Source of the DNA: Pseudomonas mendocina | Lineage (GTDB): Bacteria > Pseudomonadota > Gammaproteobacteria > Pseudomonadales > Pseudomonadaceae | DNA length: 64,000 bases | NCBI GenBank assembly: GCA_037482215.1 | Contig: CP148074.1 | Coordinates: 2,356,001 to 2,420,000 of the forward strand | Direction of reading: 5' to 3' | Part shown: positions 62,749 through 64,000 of the stretch, piece after piece | Layout: each line of letters opens with the position of its first letter | Position numbering within the stretch: position 1 is the stretch's first letter | Notes under the pieces: model-generated | Databases searched by the model: none | Seen by the model: the letters and a program-made list of their open reading frames with translations, nothing else | Told to the model about the DNA's origin: nothing | Position numbers and translations under genes: made by a program

Positions 62749-63105
62749 TTACTTCTTAAGAACCATCAGCACATCTTCAAGCTCGGTGATCATTTGTTTG
62801 ATCAACTGCTTGTATTGAGTGCTGTCGTCTTTAGCTTCATCACCGGACAATCGTTGCCGAGCCCCACCAATGGTGAAGCCCTGATCGTACAGCAATGCAC
62901 GAATCTGCCGGATCATCAGGACATCCTGACGCTGGTAATAGCGTCGATTTCCACGCCGTTTGACCGGATTGAGCTGAGGGAACTCCTGCTCCCAATAGCG
63001 CAATACGTGTGGTTTTACAGCACACAGCTCACTGACCTCACCTATGGTGAAGTACCGCTTGCCGGGTATCGTGGGCAGTTCGTCGTTATGACTTGGTTCC
63101 AGCAT
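62749..63105 (-). CDS. MerR-family regulator downstream of ihfA
   Basis: 118 residues from ATG 63105, inside the end of ihfA. N-terminal winged helix: [40 protein letters not shown], then a dimerisation helix. There is no metal-binding Cys cluster. The pheST-ihfA-merR order is conserved across Pseudomonas; the target genes are not known to me. Confidence 0.9.
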   Translation of the reverse strand: MLEPSHNDELPTIPGKRYFTIGEVSELCAVKPHVLRYWEQEFPQLNPVKRRGNRRYYQRQDVLMIRQIRALLYDQGFTIGGARQRLSGDEAKDDSTQYKQLIKQMITELEDVLMVLKK

Positions 63106-63388
63106 AAGCCTCAACCCTGGCTTTAAGTTTCTGGCCGGGACGGAAAGTCACGACACGGCGAGCCGTGATCGGAATTTCCTCCCCTGTTTTGGGATTACGA
63201 CCGGGGCGCTGACGCTTGTCGCGCAAATCAAAATTACCGAACCCCGAGAGTTTGACCTGTTCGTTAAGCTCCAGCGCTTGGCGGATCTCTTCAAAGAACA
63301 GCTCCACCAATTCCTTGGCTTCCCGTTTATTCAGGCCCAGCTCTTCATACAGACGTTCTGCCATCTCAGCTTTCGTCAGAGCCCCCAT
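63086..63388 (-). CDS. ihfA: Integration host factor alpha subunit
   Basis: 100 residues, full length. HU/IHF fold with [53 protein letters not shown] (the DNA-intercalating arm with Pro) and [21 protein letters not shown] precedes ATG 63388, three bases after pheT stops. It bends DNA and is itself needed for many integrase reactions, including those of islands. Confidence 0.97.
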   Translation of the reverse strand: MGALTKAEMAERLYEELGLNKREAKELVELFFEEIRQALELNEQVKLSGFGNFDLRDKRQRPGRNPKTGEEIPITARRVVTFRPGQKLKARVEAYAGTKS

Positions 63389-63391
63389 ACG

Positions 63392-64000
63392 CTACTTCCT
63401 TAACGTGGCGTTGAACCTTTGTTCCAGGGAGGTGAGGATATTCTGCGTTGTGGTGCTCACCTCATCGTCATTAAGAGTGCGCGATGGATGCTGCCAGGTC
63501 AAGCCGACTGCGATACTTTTTCTATCAGGATCAATGCCTTTTCCTACATAAACATCAAACAGCTTGAGGTCTGTCATCCATTCCCCTGCTGTTTCACGAA
63601 TAGTATTCAGCAGGCTCTGAGCCGGAACATCGTGATCTACCAGTAATGCGAGGTCACGACGCACTTCTGGGAACTTAGAAAGTTCCTGGAATTTTGGCAT
63701 TTGCCCACGCGTGATTTCGCTTAACAGCAGTTCGAACATGAACACAGTCTGGTCCAGATCCAACGCTTTGGCCAACTCCGGATGAATCGCACCCAAGTAG
63801 CCCACCAGCTCACCTTCACGCTCAATGCGTGCGGTCTGACCCGGATGCAATGCTGGGTGCTCGCCCGGCACAAACGCAAAACTTGCTGCTGCACCGGCGC
63901 TTGCCAGCAGCGCTTCTACATCTGCCTTTACATCATAGAAATCTACAGTCTCACGCCCATGAGCCCACGCCTCAGGCAGACGACCACCACAGACGACACC
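63392..64000 (-). CDS. pheT: Phenylalanyl-tRNA synthetase beta subunit, 3' part
   Basis: 203 C-terminal residues, open at the window edge. The B5/catalytic-like end (TVDFYDVKADVEALL, GYLGAIHPELAKALDLDQTVFMFELLLSEI) and the C-terminal anticodon-binding fold (FPEVRRDLALLVDHDVPAQSL...LFDVYVGKGIDPDRKSIAVGLTWQHPSRTLNDDEV) are clear. Charges tRNA-Phe together with PheS. Confidence 0.96.
   Translation of the reverse strand, partial: GVVCGGRLPEAWAHGRETVDFYDVKADVEALLASAGAAASFAFVPGEHPALHPGQTARIEREGELVGYLGAIHPELAKALDLDQTVFMFELLLSEITRGQMPKFQELSKFPEVRRDLALLVDHDVPAQSLLNTIRETAGEWMTDLKLFDVYVGKGIDPDRKSIAVGLTWQHPSRTLNDDEVSTTTQNILTSLEQRFNATLRK

Overview
The window is a Pseudomonas chromosome segment. The right edge reads, on the minus strand, pheT (partial), ihfA, a MerR-like regulator and tRNA-Pro(GGG), a core pseudomonad arrangement. 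A 54-bp perfect copy of the tRNA 3' end lies 53 kb away at 9462-9515, so 9462-62643 is read as a genomic island integrated at tRNA-Pro. Just outside the distal repeat lies a decayed tyrosine integrase pointing at it. This suggests that a second, older element sits in tandem to the left.

Left of the island (1-9461) are an ACMSD-like decarboxylase (partial), a frameshifted PCMT-GspE fusion gene with a MoxR-type ATPase, a small lipoprotein, an SDR oxidoreductase, a type I secretion adaptor cut by a complete IS3-family element, and the integrase remnant.

Island part 1 (9.5-20.4 kb) holds two paralogous TPR-like proteins flanking a higBA toxin-antitoxin pair with twin operators, an IS66 remnant, an Aer-like receptor coupled to a FixL-like PAS-GGDEF-EAL protein, and a DUF429 protein. 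Part 2 (20.4-26 kb) is a mobilization module: stbABC-like genes, an oriT-like intergenic region, a TrwA-like accessory protein and a MobF relaxase. There is no coupling protein or type IV secretion system, so the island looks mobilizable but not self-transmissible. Part 3 (26-43 kb) is a BREX operon with a divergent WYL regulator: brxE-like, brxA, brxB, brxC, pglX, a DUF262/GmrSD-like gene, pglZ and brxL. Part 4 (43-52 kb) has a candidate small RNA with four hairpins resembling the Cas6f hairpin of type I-F CRISPR repeats, a second tyrosine recombinase, a CoiA-like protein and several unknown genes. Part 5 (52.4-62.6 kb) has a 13-unit array of degenerate 18-bp palindromes, a regulator-AlpA-integrase module, SOS-controlled umuDC, and a two-gene Pycsar anti-phage system next to an unknown 402-residue protein.

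Taken together this is a defence-rich integrative mobilizable element carrying BREX with an embedded type IV-like nuclease, Pycsar, and a toxin-antitoxin pair. The two non-coding repeat structures, near 44.1 kb and 52.5-52.9 kb, are the least explained parts. All assignments come from reading the sequence; no database search was run.
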